Notes: a model not told the origin generated them from the letters alone. Positions 9,439-17,345 are shown, numbered from the stretch's first letter. The stretch is DNA of 64,000 nt from Paenibacillus dokdonensis (GCF_004916975.1 NZ_STGQ01000001.1:1574993-1638992), one strand, 5' to 3'. Program-made: numbers and translations.

Positions 9439-10488
9439 TTATTCCGGTTTAACGAGGATCTTAACCTGATTTTTTTCTTTCAGAAGCGTGTCAAAGCCTT
9501 CAGAAAGAACATCATCCAACTGGATCCGTTTAGTCACGAGCTTCTCGGCAGGGAAATAGCCTTTATCCATCAGGCTGATCACAGCAGGGAATACATCACG
9601 ATATCCGATAATGCCTTTAATCGTACGCTCCATCATGACAACATTGTTCGGATGAATCGGTGCTTCTTTTTCAAAGATGCTGACGATCATGAGTTCTCCG
9701 CCCATTTTGGTAGACGCCAGAGCTTGTGTTAGGACTGGAGGGACACCCGTCACTTCATAAGCTACATCTACACCGCCGTTTGTAAGCTTATGAATTTCCT
9801 TCACAGCGTCAAATTCCTTCGGATCGATCACAATGGCGCCGAGCTCGGCTGCTTTTTGCTTACGTTCAGGGGACAATTCTACCGCATAAATTTCGGATGC
9901 TCCGGAAGCCTTCAGGGCCTCGATCACGAGCAGGCCAATCGGACCTGTTCCGAAAACAGCTGCTTTGTCGCCTACTTTTAATTTGCTGGAACGAACGGCA
10001 TGAAGAGCCACTGCGGACGGTTCCACAAGAGCACCTTGTTCGTAAGAAACGGAATCAGGGATCTTATGCACCATCACCTCATCTGCAGCTACGAAGCTTG
10101 AAAATCCACCACCGCCACCGGCAAGGCCAAGGAATCCCATTTTATTGCAAAGATTATATTTGCCCTGCTGGCAGGCTTCACATTCACCGCATGCATAGAT
10201 CGGTTCAACGACAACGCGGTCGCCCACGCTTACTTTGGTTACGCCTTCTCCGATTTCAACAACCTGTCCGGAGAATTCATGTCCCATAACGATTGGTGCT
10301 TTTTCGCCCGTCAATGGATGAGGAGCTGCCTGTGGAATGAAGATCGGGCCAGAAGTATATTCGTGCAGGTCGCTGCCGCAAATGCCGCACCATTCCACTC
10401 TGATTTTTACTTTGCCTTTTGAAGCAGCGGGCTCTTTGATGTTATCCAGACGTAAATCTTTTTGTCCATGCCATCTAAGTGCTTTCAT
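9439..10488 (-). CDS. bdhA: Zinc-dependent 2,3-butanediol dehydrogenase-type alcohol dehydrogenase
   Basis: A 349-residue medium-chain dehydrogenase, cytosolic, likely interconverting acetoin and (R,R)-2,3-butanediol with NAD. Catalytic zinc ligands are in WCGICGSDLHEY and GHEFSG. Structural-zinc cysteines are in CGECEACQQGKYNLC. The Rossmann glycine motif is GTGPIGLL (about residues 176-183). The 'GSDLHEYTSGPIFIP' segment typifies butanediol dehydrogenases rather than sorbitol dehydrogenases. Start at 10488: GGAG lies 9 bases before this ATG, but abuts the longer-ORF ATG at 10497. It is divergent from a LacI regulator, and a perfect 12-bp palindrome lies 69 bases upstream, so repression by that regulator or CcpA is likely. 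Exact polyol substrate is an inference. Confidence 0.88.
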   Translation of the reverse strand: MKALRWHGQKDLRLDNIKEPAASKGKVKIRVEWCGICGSDLHEYTSGPIFIPQAAPHPLTGEKAPIVMGHEFSGQVVEIGEGVTKVSVGDRVVVEPIYACGECEACQQGKYNLCNKMGFLGLAGGGGGFSSFVAADEVMVHKIPDSVSYEQGALVEPSAVALHAVRSSKLKVGDKAAVFGTGPIGLLVIEALKASGASEIYAVELSPERKQKAAELGAIVIDPKEFDAVKEIHKLTNGGVDVAYEVTGVPPVLTQALASTKMGGELMIVSIFEKEAPIHPNNVVMMERTIKGIIGYRDVFPAVISLMDKGYFPAEKLVTKRIQLDDVLSEGFDTLLKEKNQVKILVKPE

Positions 10489-10556
10489 ACAAGTCATCTC
10501 CAGTTCGTAAATTGAATGCTGATTATGATCAGATGAGCTTTTCTAGCTCATAATAG

Positions 10557-10568
10557 GGAAACGTTTCC
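10557..10568. promoter_or_regulatory. Palindromic LacI/CcpA-type operator upstream of bdhA
   Basis: The perfect palindrome GGAAACGTTTCC has the central CG typical of LacI/GalR-family sites. A near copy at 10752-10763 precedes the divergent lacI-type gene. It could be a cre site for CcpA or the site of the local regulator. Confidence 0.6.
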
Positions 10569-10751
10569 GAAAACTAATATGTCACATCTTCACGGGATTG
10601 TCAAATTCAAATTTAAACTAAAATGTAAGATATAAAGTGCAGATGTAAAGGATTGACACCGCTTACCATCGTTACGTGAACCAGATCTGATTTATCGAAA
10701 AAATCATTAATGGTATAATATAAATATAGATTGTACAATTCACAATAAACG

Positions 10752-10763
10752 GGAAACGATTCC
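10752..10763. promoter_or_regulatory. Second LacI-type operator, next to the regulator gene
   Basis: GGAAACGATTCC differs from the palindrome at 10557-10568 by one base. It lies between a TATAAT at 10714 and the regulator start at 10779, a good place for autorepression. Confidence 0.55.
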
Positions 10764-10778
10764 ATAAAGGAAAGGGAT

Positions 10779-11819
10779 TTGGGCGGCTTGTCAAACAACT
10801 CAAAAGTAACCATAGAAGATGTGGCAAAAAAGGCTGGAGTCGGTATCGCGACGGTATCCAGAGCCATTAACAATTCAGGCGGCATCAGTGAGAAAACAAA
10901 AGCCAAGGTGCTTCAAGCCATTGAAGAGCTTGGATTCATTCCAAACATTGCAGCACAAAGCCTGAAAGTTCGGAATACGAACCAGATCGCTCTTGCTGTT
11001 CCGGATATCCGGAATGCATTTGTACCTGAAATTGCATGGTCCGTAGAACAGGCTGCCAAGCAGCACGGGTATCGTGTTGTAAACATCAATACTTCAGGCA
11101 TTGGTCAAATCGAGCTGGAGACCATTCGTGATGTCAAAAAGCTGCATGTCGATGGATTGATTATTCTGCCGCTGGCTTACCCGAAATCGTTCGTGGAGCT
11201 GGTCAATAAATCCCCTGTACCCATCTCTGTCATTAATTATGGCAAGAAGCTCACGCCTGATATCAAGGCGGATGTGGTCTGCTTGTCCCAACAAGAAGGG
11301 CGGCTGGCGATGGAGCATTTGATCGGCATAGGCCGTAACCGGATCGCTTACGCGGGAGCCCCGCGGGATATTATTGAGGAACGATACAATGCTTATGTTA
11401 ACTCGTTGAGCCATGTGGATGTTTCCCTGGTTTATTTTGGAGAGGATTTTTCCTTAAACACGGGGGCCAAGGCTGCGGACTACTTCAAAAGTCTGAAAAA
11501 CATGCCGGATGCGGTATATGCCGGTAACGATATGGTGGCAATCGGTTTGATCAACCGTTTTAAGGAGCTGGGGGTGAGGGTTCCGGAGGATGTTGCAGTG
11601 GTTGGTATTGACAACAATATTTGGACGACCATTACGTCACCTCAGATCAGCTCGGTGTCTATTATGGGGGTGGAAGTGTCCAGGCTGGCCACGGAACTGC
11701 TTTTGAAGCGAATACGTGAAAATGTAAATGGCGTATACGAGAAGGTACAGTTTGAACCAAGGCTGATCGTGCGGGAGTCCACTGTGACGATGAAACGGAG
11801 TACAACATATTTGGATTGA
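10779..11819 (+). CDS. LacI family transcriptional regulator
   Basis: A 346-residue DNA-binding repressor, cytosolic. An N-terminal helix-turn-helix and hinge (VTIEDVAKKAGVGIATVSRAI, about residues 10-30) precede a periplasmic-binding-protein-like sugar-sensing domain (VGIDNN at about 269). The TTG start at 10779 sits 6 bases after AAAGGA; a TTG three codons later is possible. It lies divergent to bdhA with operator-like palindromes before both genes, so it probably represses itself and the dehydrogenase. Downstream, fosB starts within 26 bases and may be cotranscribed. Effector unknown. Confidence 0.87.
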   Translation: MGGLSNNSKVTIEDVAKKAGVGIATVSRAINNSGGISEKTKAKVLQAIEELGFIPNIAAQSLKVRNTNQIALAVPDIRNAFVPEIAWSVEQAAKQHGYRVVNINTSGIGQIELETIRDVKKLHVDGLIILPLAYPKSFVELVNKSPVPISVINYGKKLTPDIKADVVCLSQQEGRLAMEHLIGIGRNRIAYAGAPRDIIEERYNAYVNSLSHVDVSLVYFGEDFSLNTGAKAADYFKSLKNMPDAVYAGNDMVAIGLINRFKELGVRVPEDVAVVGIDNNIWTTITSPQISSVSIMGVEVSRLATELLLKRIRENVNGVYEKVQFEPRLIVRESTVTMKRSTTYLD

Positions 11820-11844
11820 CGAAGCCATGAAAGGAGCAACCGCA

Positions 11845-12264
11845 ATGAAATTACAGGGAATCAATCATTTTTGTTTCTCGGTTTCAAACCTGGATAGATC
11901 GGTGTCCTTTTACGAGAATGTATTTGGTGCGAGGCTGCTTGTGAAAGGGAGGAAGCTGGCTTACTTTGACCTGGATGGCTTATGGATTGCGTTAAATGAG
12001 GAAGACGTAGAACGCGGCCATCTGCCTCGGAACTACACCCATATCGCTTTTACGGTTACAGAAGAAGAATTTGATCCGTGGTACCTGAGGCTTAAGGAAT
12101 TGAACGTTCGCATCTTGCCTGGCCGGGAACGGGATGACAGAGATAAACGCTCGGTTTATTTCCTGGATCCGGACGGCCATACATTTGAGCTTCACACCGG
12201 AAGTCTGCAGGATCGTATAGACTATTACAAAGCAGATAAAGATCATATGAGTTTTTATACATAA
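11845..12264 (+). CDS. fosB: FosB-type metallothiol transferase (fosfomycin resistance, VOC superfamily)
   Basis: A 139-residue vicinal-oxygen-chelate enzyme. FosB inactivates fosfomycin by opening its epoxide with bacillithiol (or cysteine), using a divalent metal. The predicted metal ligands are present: His8 (GINHF), His66 (YTHIAF) and Glu115 (FELHTG). Family signatures KGRKLAYF and GRERD.RDKRSVYFLDPDGH are clear. Start at 11845: the SD AAGGAG lies 8 bases upstream and inside the longer ORF that begins at 11827. Length matches characterised FosB proteins. It is chromosomal, as usual in Bacilli, with no mobile element nearby. Activity is inferred from family. Confidence 0.9.
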   Translation: MKLQGINHFCFSVSNLDRSVSFYENVFGARLLVKGRKLAYFDLDGLWIALNEEDVERGHLPRNYTHIAFTVTEEEFDPWYLRLKELNVRILPGRERDDRDKRSVYFLDPDGHTFELHTGSLQDRIDYYKADKDHMSFYT

Positions 12265-12285
12265 ACATCGTACAGGAGGATACTT

Positions 12286-12870
12286 ATGACAACGATTGGC
12301 TGGGTAAGACATGGTATTACCGATTGGAACGTGGCGAGAAGAGCTCAAGGACAAACGGATGTGCCATTGAACGATACAGGGCGTGCCCAAGCCCGGGCTT
12401 TGGCGGAGCGTTTCAAAAATGAAAAGTGGGACGCTGTTTATGCGAGTGACTTATTGCGTGCGAAAGAGACAGCGGAAACGATAGCAAATGCGCTGAATAT
12501 TCCTCTTCATGTGGATGAGCGTTTGCGGGAAATGGCTTGTGGGAAAATGGAAGGCACGACGGAAGATGAAAGAATCCGCATGTGGGGTGAGGATTGGAGC
12601 GAAATGGAGCTGGGAGTTGAAACGGATGAATCCATGATCTTGCGCGGAGAGAAGGTTGTCCGGGAGATTTGCCTTCATTATCCGGAGCAGCGGGTGTTGG
12701 TGGTGAGCCACGGGGCCTTGATCTCGACGCTTCTGCCGGCGCTGATTCCGAATATGCAGGAACGGGAGCATTTGCATAACACCTCTGTTACCCTGGTTCG
12801 TCAGATGAATGAAGAGTGGGTCTGCGATTTGTACAACTGCCGCCGCCATTTGGATGCGGTAAATTTGTAA
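12286..12870 (+). CDS. Histidine phosphatase family protein
   Basis: A 194-residue cytosolic phosphatase of the phosphoglycerate-mutase-like superfamily. The catalytic motif VRHGITDW (about residues 7-14) supplies the phosphorylated histidine. The second histidine is in VVSHGALIS (about 140), and the acid is in REMACGKMEG (about 80). Substrate is unknown; members act on phosphoglycerate, alpha-ribazole phosphate or sugar phosphates. The SD AGGAGG lies 7 bases before the ATG. It follows fosB by 21 bases and is closed by a bidirectional terminator, so lacI-fosB-phosphatase may form one transcript. Confidence 0.87.
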   Translation: MTTIGWVRHGITDWNVARRAQGQTDVPLNDTGRAQARALAERFKNEKWDAVYASDLLRAKETAETIANALNIPLHVDERLREMACGKMEGTTEDERIRMWGEDWSEMELGVETDESMILRGEKVVREICLHYPEQRVLVVSHGALISTLLPALIPNMQEREHLHNTSVTLVRQMNEEWVCDLYNCRRHLDAVNL

Positions 12871-12883
12871 CATTGCATTAAAA

Positions 12884-12928
12884 AAAAGGGCATTTCCTTG
12901 GTCGCTGGACCTGAAGGAATGCCCTTTT
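12884..12928. terminator. Bidirectional terminator
   Basis: A perfect 16-bp stem, AAAAGGGCATTTCCTT paired with AAGGAATGCCCTTTT, closes a 14-base loop. Its A and T runs can serve both the phosphatase gene and the convergent LacI gene. Confidence 0.88.
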
Positions 12929-12936
12929 GACTATGC

Positions 12937-13959
12937 CTAGCTATTCACTTTCCAATCACTGGATGGACGGAATTTCGGCTCGAAAGGAACGGAAATATTC
13001 ACCGGAAGCGGGTATGGATCACGGATTGTCTGCAGCAGTGCTTTAACAGCGATAGCTCCGATTTCAAAGGTCGGAATATGAATGGTCGACAGTGGAGGAA
13101 CGGTATACCGGGAAGGTTCATTATCATCGAAGCCGATGACTGCGAAATCCTGCGGGATACGGTATCCTTTTTCTGAAATCGCCCGCATCGCTGCCATGGC
13201 CATGATATCACTTGCTGCAAATACAGCTGTTGGAAGATCCGCATGATGTTCTTCCAGGAAAGACAGCATCATTCGATAGGCCTGATCGGGTTCCCACTTA
13301 GCATCCAAGATCCGTCCCGGGTTATAGGAAATCCCGGCCTCTTCCAGCGCTTGCTTGTAACCTCGAAAACGTTTCTCGCGTTCCATTTTGCCGGATAATC
13401 CGGTTCCCCCGATAAAGAGGATTTCCCGATGTCCTTGCTGTGTCAAATGCGACACGGCAGTGCGGGCCGCATGTACACGATCATAAGAAATGGTAGGGAT
13501 ACTGCTGTCCGGCACGTCAATTCCAACAACGGCACAGCCGTATTTGCGGATTTGGCGATTAATTGTCTCATCTATGCCTTCGATCAGGATGATGCCTTCG
13601 ATTTTGCTGTCGTGAAGCGCTGATTTCAGCACTTCCGGTTTAATAAGCTCATCCTGTGTATATGAAAAAGCAAGCTTATAGCCATTTTTGGCAAGCTCTT
13701 GATCGATTCCGTCCAGAATTACCGAGAAATAGGGGTGGTAACGGCGATTTTGTAGAGTGGAAACTATACATCCTACAAGTTTCGTTTGTGATGCTCCGGC
13801 TGCTGAACTTTTGATATGATATCCGATTTCATGAGCCGTATCCCATATTTTCTTTTTGGTTTCTGAATTCACGGAGCGGTTGGTTTCATTGGAAAGCACG
13901 CGTGAAACGGTAGATACCGATACGCCGACAATATCCGCGATGTCCTTCAGTGTAGCCAT
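12937..13959 (-). CDS. LacI family transcriptional regulator of a decayed sugar locus
   Basis: A 340-residue LacI/GalR repressor. The helix-turn-helix MATLKDIADIVGVSVSTVSR is followed by a sugar-binding domain (ILFIGG near residue 180, VIGFDDNEPSRY near 285). The start is placed at Met in MATLKD because an SD (AAAGGCGG) precedes it. The longer ORF from 14013 would run through a 13-bp palindromic operator, which is better explained as 5' leader. An identical operator lies 198 bp away, before the promoter of a dead GH4-like glycosidase gene. The regulator thus probably controlled that gene and itself. Effector may be an alpha-galactoside-type sugar, by inference. Confidence 0.87.
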   Translation of the reverse strand: MATLKDIADIVGVSVSTVSRVLSNETNRSVNSETKKKIWDTAHEIGYHIKSSAAGASQTKLVGCIVSTLQNRRYHPYFSVILDGIDQELAKNGYKLAFSYTQDELIKPEVLKSALHDSKIEGIILIEGIDETINRQIRKYGCAVVGIDVPDSSIPTISYDRVHAARTAVSHLTQQGHREILFIGGTGLSGKMEREKRFRGYKQALEEAGISYNPGRILDAKWEPDQAYRMMLSFLEEHHADLPTAVFAASDIMAMAAMRAISEKGYRIPQDFAVIGFDDNEPSRYTVPPLSTIHIPTFEIGAIAVKALLQTIRDPYPLPVNISVPFEPKFRPSSDWKVNS

Positions 13960-13985
13960 GGTCTGACCGCCTTTATGAAAAAAAT

Positions 13986-13998
13986 ATTTGCCGCAAAT
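13986..13998. promoter_or_regulatory. LacI operator copy 1 (autoregulation)
   Basis: The 13-bp palindrome ATTTGCCGCAAAT lies 27 bases upstream of the LacI start codon. It is the exact reverse complement of the site at 14184-14196. Confidence 0.7.
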
Positions 13999-14143
13999 TA
14001 AATCTTTTACCATTCCGGTATTTTTACTTCATGTGAAAGAACTTTTTTTGCGTTCTAGGATGTGAAGTCTTCCTTATGATTAAGTATGCTAATGATGTAG
14101 ATATACATTTATTAATGTTAAGGCATATCGGTTTGGAGGTCAA

Positions 14144-14260
14144 ATGAAAAGTGTACTGCAATTATCACATAATAGATTAAATAATTTGCGGCAAATAGTA
14201 TCCAAAAACAAGGTTGACATTGCAAAAAACGAAGAATACAATTTGCCTGTAGAGATTTAA
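14144..14260 (+). CDS. Possible 38-residue ORF of unknown function
   Basis: A short frame starts with ATG 7 bases after a strong SD (GGAGG) and ends at TAA. It encodes a Lys/Asn-rich peptide (MKSVLQLSHNRLNNLRQ...). It overlaps an operator and a sigma-A promoter, so it may be chance, a leader peptide, or the start of a lost gene. No recognisable family. Confidence 0.2.
   Translation: MKSVLQLSHNRLNNLRQIVSKNKVDIAKNEEYNLPVEI
14184..14196. promoter_or_regulatory. LacI operator copy 2
   Basis: ATTTGCGGCAAAT, identical on the opposite strand to 13986-13998. It lies 18 bases upstream of the -35 element at 14214. Confidence 0.7.
14214..14242 (+). promoter_or_regulatory. Sigma-A promoter of the dead GH4-like gene
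   Basis: TTGACA, a 17-base spacer and TACAAT: a near-consensus promoter pointing at the pseudogene that begins near 14299. Its preservation contrasts with the wrecked coding sequence downstream. Confidence 0.7.
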
Positions 14261-14298
14261 TGATATTTGAATTAAATATAAAAAGGGGGGAGAAACAC

Positions 14299-14595
14299 AT
14301 AACTGAGATTTGAATTTTTGGAGCTGGAAGTGCCTTTTCCCATGAGGTTGTCATCGATATCATCACTGTTGAAGGTCTGCGCGCGAGGAACGATTACTCT
14401 TGTTGATATAGATGCAAAAAAAAGAAATAGAATGCAAACTCGCGCAAAAATTTGTAAACGTCTGCAATGAGATTCCCCTACCGCAAGATACAGGATTTGA
14501 TCGACAAGCATTGCAGTGCCGGATACAGTGGGGCTACCGGATTCTATGCCAATAACTGGCCAGAGAAAACCTACATACCAAACATGAAGTTATGA
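14299..14595 (+). pseudogene. Remnant of a GH4-type glycosidase gene
   Basis: A GGGGGGAG SD precedes ATA, probably a mutated ATG, by 6 bases. The frame reads ITEI-stop-IFGAGSAFSHEVVIDIITVEGLRARN. After a +1 shift it continues as TLVDIDAKKRNRMQTRAKICKRLQ. This is the order of the NAD-binding N-terminus of family-4 glycosidases (a GAGS dinucleotide loop, then a LVDID acidic strand). Lost start, nonsense codon, frameshift and loss of nearly all of the usual 430 or so residues mark it as dead. The last 42 codons (from ATG 14467, ending NWPEKTYIPNMKL) are an open tail I cannot assign. The promoter and operator upstream are intact. Confidence 0.55.
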
Positions 14596-14620
14596 AAACA
14601 CTGTGGAAGGGGATAGAGCT

Positions 14621-15544
14621 GTGAAAATAGTGGTTATCGGCGAGCTGAATGTGGATGTGATTTTGTCGGGAACAGATCTGATGCCGGAATGGAACCGGGA
14701 AAAGCTGATTGATTCCTTTGATATCGTTCTTGGATCATCGTCGGCAATTACCGCTTGTGCGCTGGCCGGACTGGGTGCGGAAGTACATTTTATCAGTGTT
14801 GTCGGGGAAGATGATTTTGGTCGGTTCTGCGTGAAAGAGCTGGAGCGAATGCAGGTGAATACCAATCATGTGATTCAGAATCCTCAGCTCAAAACCGGGG
14901 TTACCTTGTCCTTTTCAACACCAAGCGACCGGGGGCTGATGACTTATCCAGGCAGCATTCCTCTGCTTAAACCGGAGGACCTGCCTGAGGAGATTCTGAG
15001 GGAGGCAGAACATGTCCATTTTGGCTCCTATTTCCTGCAGGATGGCATGCGTCCCCATTGGGAAGCGTTATTTGCCCGGCTTCGCAATCAAGGAGTTACG
15101 ACTTCATTCGATACAGGCTGGGATGTTCACCAGATGTGGCACCGGGATGGGATTGACCGGCTGCTGCCGCATACCGATCTATTCATTCCGAGTGAAGAGG
15201 AAATCATGCATATTTATCAGGTAAACAACGTGGAGGAAGCAGGAGGAAAACTTCCGGAGGGCGTTAATACGGTAGCGGTAAAATGCGGAAGCAAGGGTGC
15301 CATGCTCATTAGGTCGGGTGAAGAACCTGAGATGGTCCCGTCGTACAAGGTTACTCCGATAGATACGACAGGAGCAGGAGATGCCTTTAACGCGGGGCTA
15401 ATCTATGCTTTCCGCAGCGGTCTGCGCGGACTGGATATGGTGAAGTTCGCCAATGCGAGCGGAGCTATTTCCACACAGGGGGTAGGCGGAACAGGTTCTC
15501 TGCCTTCAATAGAAAAAGTGGAAGCATTCTTGAAGTCTGTTTAA
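14621..15544 (+). CDS. PfkB family carbohydrate kinase
   Basis: A 307-residue ribokinase-like kinase, cytosolic, transferring ATP phosphate to a sugar or sugar phosphate. The N-terminal signature is VIGELNVDVI, and the second PfkB signature DTTGAGDAFNAG (about residues 247-258) carries the catalytic Asp. The segment PNxxE (here PSEEE) is as expected. The GTG at 14621 follows AAGGGG by 8 bases; the longer frame from 14603 starts inside that SD region. It may be the first intact gene of a run leading to a second kinase. Substrate is uncertain (fructose, tagatose or 2-keto-deoxy acids are possible). Confidence 0.87.
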   Translation: MKIVVIGELNVDVILSGTDLMPEWNREKLIDSFDIVLGSSSAITACALAGLGAEVHFISVVGEDDFGRFCVKELERMQVNTNHVIQNPQLKTGVTLSFSTPSDRGLMTYPGSIPLLKPEDLPEEILREAEHVHFGSYFLQDGMRPHWEALFARLRNQGVTTSFDTGWDVHQMWHRDGIDRLLPHTDLFIPSEEEIMHIYQVNNVEEAGGKLPEGVNTVAVKCGSKGAMLIRSGEEPEMVPSYKVTPIDTTGAGDAFNAGLIYAFRSGLRGLDMVKFANASGAISTQGVGGTGSLPSIEKVEAFLKSV

Positions 15545-15559
15545 GAAGATTGAGGAAAA

Positions 15560-15814
15560 ATGTTGAATATAAAATACCTGCCGCCAGAGTCAAGCAGCGT
15601 TGTGCAATCCAGGGAGTGCAGGTATACTTTGGTTATTGCCGGTGAGTCCATGAGCCTTCAGGAAGGCACTGCCGGATTTTTAGGGATGGATGCAGGGGGC
15701 ACCGAGAAGACATAGCAGTTGGTGAGCCTAGGGAACCAAGACCTTCCCCGGGTCATAAATACAGATGCACGCTCACTTACACAAGCTAGGGATTGGATGA
15801 CAGGAGACTTATGA
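15560..15814 (+). pseudogene. Small ORF interrupted by in-frame TAG, coupled to the 1-PFK gene
   Basis: An ATG 4 bases after GAGG opens an 84-codon frame broken once by TAG at 15713-15715. The first part is 51 residues (ends GFLGMDAGGTEKT); the second is 32 residues (QLVSLGNQDLPRV...DWMTGDL) and ends in TGA. The final TGA overlaps the ATG of the next kinase in the classic ATGA arrangement, and the SD of that kinase lies inside the frame. This suggests the whole frame was a real, translationally coupled gene, now inactivated by a nonsense change or read through. I do not recognise the family. Confidence 0.45.
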
Positions 15815-16743
15815 TCACGACCGTAACATTGAATGCAGCCATCGATAAGACATATTATCTTCCTTCGTTTCCGCTGGGCAAGGTTTCACGGGTACAACAT
15901 TTTTATGCCGCACCGGGCGGTAAGGGAATCAACGTGGCAAAGGTTATATCCCAGCTGGGAGTACCTGTAACAGCAACCGGTTTTGTGGGCGGTATGAATG
16001 GCGAGATCATCAGACAGCAATTAACTCGAATGGGGATTGCTCATGATTTTGTATCCGTTGAAGGGGAATCGAGAATTTGCCTGAATATTCTGGACGAAGC
16101 GAATGGCACTTCTACAGAGCTTTTAGAGCCGGGTCCGACCGTTAACGACGCTGCTCTGCAGGAAATGGAAGAGAAAATACGCAGCCTTGCTTCGCAATCC
16201 AAGATCGTCTGCTTCAGCGGCAGCCTGCCGGCTGGTGCTCCGAAAGATTTTTATGTGAAATTGGTTACGATTGCCAAGGAAGCTGGAGCATATGTCATTT
16301 TGGATGCGAGCGGAGACGCTTTGCGTTTGGGTTTGGAAGCGAAACCGGACATGATCAAGCCGAATGAAGAGGAAGTAGCTGCGCTGCTTGGCATTGAAGT
16401 TGCTGATGAAGCAGCTCTGCAAAAAGCGGTTGAAACGCTGCTGCAAAAATATGATATGGACCGGATTACCGTTTCATTGGGTGGAGCCGGCTCGTTGGTT
16501 GCAGTAAAGGAAAGCTGTTACCGCGTAACGACGCCAAAAGTAAAGGTAGTAAACACAGTAGGCTGCGGTGATTCTTTTGTCGCGGGGATGGCTGTATCTT
16601 TGGCTAAAGGATTGTCGCTTGAAGAAGGGCTCGCTGTGGCATCGGCTGCCGGTACCTCCAATGCGATGACAGATCAGGCGGGACAAATAGATCCTGAAGA
16701 GTTTGAGCAGCTGCGTCATCAGGTACAAATTACTCGAGTATAG
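15811..16743 (+). CDS. 1-phosphofructokinase family hexose kinase (FruK/LacC type)
   Basis: A 310-residue PfkB-family kinase, cytosolic. It phosphorylates fructose-1-phosphate or tagatose-6-phosphate with ATP. Visible: the N-terminal TVTLNAAIDKTYYL, the substrate loop GGKGINVA (about residues 37-44), SGSLPAG (about 132), PNEEE (about 180) and the catalytic NTVGCGDSFVAG (about 250-261). Start at 15811: AGGAG ends 5 bases before this ATG and lies after the earlier ATG at 15793. No fruR or fru PTS gene is adjacent. The association with a GH4 remnant and a LacI regulator leans towards tagatose/galactose use, but this is inference. A terminator follows. Confidence 0.87.
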   Translation: MITTVTLNAAIDKTYYLPSFPLGKVSRVQHFYAAPGGKGINVAKVISQLGVPVTATGFVGGMNGEIIRQQLTRMGIAHDFVSVEGESRICLNILDEANGTSTELLEPGPTVNDAALQEMEEKIRSLASQSKIVCFSGSLPAGAPKDFYVKLVTIAKEAGAYVILDASGDALRLGLEAKPDMIKPNEEEVAALLGIEVADEAALQKAVETLLQKYDMDRITVSLGGAGSLVAVKESCYRVTTPKVKVVNTVGCGDSFVAGMAVSLAKGLSLEEGLAVASAAGTSNAMTDQAGQIDPEEFEQLRHQVQITRV

Positions 16744-16770
16744 CTTAACATCTACTTATGACTCGATCCT

Positions 16771-16799
16771 GGCCGGGCGCAGCAGCGTCCGGCCCTTTT
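16771..16799 (+). terminator. Terminator after the 1-PFK-type gene
   Basis: The stem GGCCGGGCGC / GCGTCCGGCC with an AGCA loop is followed by CTTTT, 28 bases past the stop codon. Confidence 0.82.
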
Positions 16800-16885
16800 G
16801 AGCTTGTACCACGGTACGAAAAGGAGGAATTCATCCCTGTACGGAGAACTTTTTCATAACCGAAAAAAACGGAGGGAGTGGGGTT

Positions 16886-17299
16886 ATGCTGCTCGGAGAT
16901 CAGGAGATATGGATCAGCGACCGCAAGGAACTGCTTCAGATGGATCGGATCATTGCTTTTCTGAAAGGCAGCTACTGGGCGAAGAATAGACCGGCCGAAT
17001 TAATCCGCACTTCCATTGATAACTCTATCTGTTTTGGAGTATATGATGGAGATGTGCAGATTGGCTTTGCCAGGGTCATTACGGATTTGGTTACCATGTA
17101 CTACATGTGCGATGTAATCATTGATGAAACCTACCGTGGACGAGGTCTCGGCAAACAATTGGTTGAAGCTGTCACGAACGATGAGAGACTACGGAATCTG
17201 CACGGAATCCTGGTAACCGCAGATGCCCATGGACTATATGAACAGTACGGTTTTGTACGTGATCCCGACCGGACGCTCCGCAAGAAACGCAGTCAATAG
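16886..17299 (+). CDS. GNAT family N-acetyltransferase
   Basis: A 137-residue compact acetyltransferase, cytosolic. The acetyl-CoA loop is DETYRGRGLGKQLVE (about residues 84-98), and the C-terminal half has HGLYEQYGF. This short form resembles YitI/PhnO-like GNATs, with no substrate assignable. The ATG follows a purine-rich SD (GGAGGGAG) by about 8 bases. The next gene, an HAD phosphatase, starts 46 bases after its stop, so cotranscription is likely. Confidence 0.85.
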   Translation: MLLGDQEIWISDRKELLQMDRIIAFLKGSYWAKNRPAELIRTSIDNSICFGVYDGDVQIGFARVITDLVTMYYMCDVIIDETYRGRGLGKQLVEAVTNDERLRNLHGILVTADAHGLYEQYGFVRDPDRTLRKKRSQ

Positions 17300-17345
17300 G
17301 CATCGCAACTTAAAACCCAAATACAACAACGAAAAGGTGAGCAAA

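Noticed and set aside
10730..10739. ATTGTACAAT palindrome near the bdhA regulator
   Set aside because: A 10-bp AT-rich palindrome without a second copy; too short to support a site.
13960..14013. 18-codon N-terminal extension of the second LacI regulator
   Set aside because: It would place a palindromic operator inside coding sequence and precedes the conserved MATLKDIA start, which has its own SD.
14020..14060. AGAAC...GTTCT inverted repeat upstream of the second LacI gene
   Set aside because: Short arms separated by a T run and no matching second site.
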